From contig NZ_FMVT01000005.1 in the NCBI RefSeq assembly GCF_900102505.1, positions 186,001-250,000 on the forward strand: DNA of 64,000 bases, given 5' to 3'. The notes under the pieces were generated by a model. The model saw nothing but the letters and a program-made list of their open reading frames with translations, was not told the DNA's origin and made no database searches. Shown here one piece after another: positions 63,128 through 64,000 of the stretch. Origin of the DNA: Paracoccus tibetensis. Lineage in GTDB: Bacteria > Pseudomonadota > Alphaproteobacteria > Rhodobacterales > Rhodobacteraceae. Positions within the stretch are counted from its first letter, which is position 1; the number at the start of each line of letters is the position of its first letter. The translations under genes and the position numbers were made by a program.

Positions 63128-64000
63128 CAGGCCTCTCCTGCCGCCGCGCGGCCGCGGGTGGCGCGCAGGTTGCGGGCCAGAAGGTCCAGCGCGGCCATGC
63201 GGACGGCGACGCCCATCTCGACCTGGTCCTGGATCACGCTGCGGTTGATGTCGTCGGCGATGGTGCCGTCGATCTCGACCCCGCGGTTCATCGGGCCGGG
63301 ATGCATGACGATGGCGTCCTCCGCCGCCAGCGCCAGCTTTTCGGCATCGAGGCCGAAGCGGTGGAAATACTCGCGCTCGGACGGGATGAAGCCGCCATCC
63401 ATCCGCTCTTTCTGAAGGCGCAGCATCATCACCACGTCGGCACCCTTCAGCCCCTCGCGCATGTCCTCGTAAAGCTCGACGCCCATCTCGGCGACCCCCG
63501 CCGGCATCAGGGTGGCAGGACCGATCAGGCGGATGCGGTTCTCCATCTTGCCCAGCAGGATCAGGTTCGAGCGGGCGACGCGGCTATGGGCGATGTCGCC
63601 GCAGATGGCGATGGTCAGGCGGTGCAGCCGCCCCTTGGCGCGGCGGATGGTCAGCGCGTCCAGCAGCGCCTGCGTCGGATGCTCGTGCCGGCCGTCGCCT
63701 GCGTTGATGACGGCGCAGTTCACCTTTTCCGCCAGCAGGTTCACGGCGCCGGAATGGGGGTGCCGCACCACCAAGAGGTCGGGCTGCATCGCGTTCAGCG
63801 TCAGCGCCGTGTCGATCAGCGTCTCGCCCTTCTTCACAGACGACTGCGCCACCGCCATGTTCATCACGTCGGCCCCGAGCCGCTTGCCCGCCAGCTCGAA
63901 GCTGGCCTGGGTGCGGGTCGAGTTCTCGAAGAACATGTTGATCTGGGTCATCCCCGCCAGCGCGTCCGAATGCTTGACGGTGCGGCGGTTGAGGGCAACG
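63127..64000 (-). CDS. pyrB: Aspartate carbamoyltransferase catalytic subunit (N-terminus outside window)
   Basis: The 290 visible codons (frame continues through the right edge: [20 protein letters not shown]) encode the C-terminal nine-tenths of ATCase, which makes carbamoyl aspartate in pyrimidine synthesis. Motifs are [13 protein letters not shown] (carbamoyl-phosphate binding STRT), [31 protein letters not shown] and [13 protein letters not shown]. The stop overlaps the pyrC-like ATG by one base. The start of the gene is past position 64000. Confidence 0.97.
   Translation of the reverse strand, partial: VALNRRTVKHSDALAGMTQINMFFENSTRTQASFELAGKRLGADVMNMAVAQSSVKKGETLIDTALTLNAMQPDLLVVRHPHSGAVNLLAEKVNCAVINAGDGRHEHPTQALLDALTIRRAKGRLHRLTIAICGDIAHSRVARSNLILLGKMENRIRLIGPATLMPAGVAEMGVELYEDMREGLKGADVVMMLRLQKERMDGGFIPSEREYFHRFGLDAEKLALAAEDAIVMHPGPMNRGVEIDGTIADDINRSVIQDQVEMGVAVRMAALDLLARNLRATRGRAAAGEA

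Overview
This is a GC-rich (roughly two-thirds G+C by eye) chromosomal segment of an alphaproteobacterium, most likely a Rhodobacteraceae (Paracoccus/Rhodobacter-like) species. The grounds are the gene order lptF-lptG-lptD-surA-pdxA-rsmA, the DUF4167-prmC-prfA block, a MetR/metF pair, a plant-type GshA, a dihydroorotase homologue without its metal ligands beside pyrB, and an intergenic repeat family ending in GGGATATTTGGGCAACGAAG. No plasmid, phage or CRISPR signature is present. Most of the window is housekeeping DNA with tightly packed operons and many 4-bp ATGA/GTGA overlaps.

Layout. 0-14.2 kb: a DUF1801 gene cut by the left edge, pepA, the outer-membrane/LPS operon lptFG-lptD-surA running into pdxA and rsmA, then on the other strand DUF4167, prfA-prmC and an agmatinase. 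14.4-16.9 kb: ribosomal operon rpsF-rpsR-rplI and a homocysteine methyltransferase. 16.9-29 kb: a PA0069-type radical SAM protein, YghU, ilvC and ilvD around two Lrp-type regulators, a SugE/Gdx exporter behind a guanidine-II riboswitch, a UbiH-like hydroxylase, a HAD nucleotidase, a GntR-glycosylase-esterase operon and an HNH protein. 29-44.2 kb: dapA, a lytic transglycosylase, a DMT transporter, IMPase, divergent metR/metF, DUF2235, an ornithine-type decarboxylase with an AsnC regulator, valS and an aminotransferase.

44.2-50.8 kb looks like an accessory island. It lies between a decayed IS3 orfA fragment and the 3' end of tRNA-Arg(CCT). It carries a DUF982 protein, a 25-codon peptide gene with a possible RBS-sequestering leader, a fatty-acid desaturase, an NhaP-type antiporter, an esterase and a GAF/HisKA_2 histidine kinase. 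No integrase is present. 50.9-64 kb returns to core genes: a LacI regulator, an S49 peptidase-small protein-CaCA exchanger-SDR operon, uvrC, pgsA-moaD-moaE, gshA, and the pyrB-pyrC-like-plsY operon cut by the right edge.

The most interesting items are the guanidine-II riboswitch, the composite repeat family (one copy has lengthened PdxA, another forms the start of a DUF1992 gene), the radical SAM protein ending in a sliding-clamp-binding pentapeptide, the peptide gene with a self-complementary leader, and several very small membrane-protein genes. I found no clearly new multi-gene system. Start sites were chosen by eye from ribosome-binding sites, overlaps and family length.
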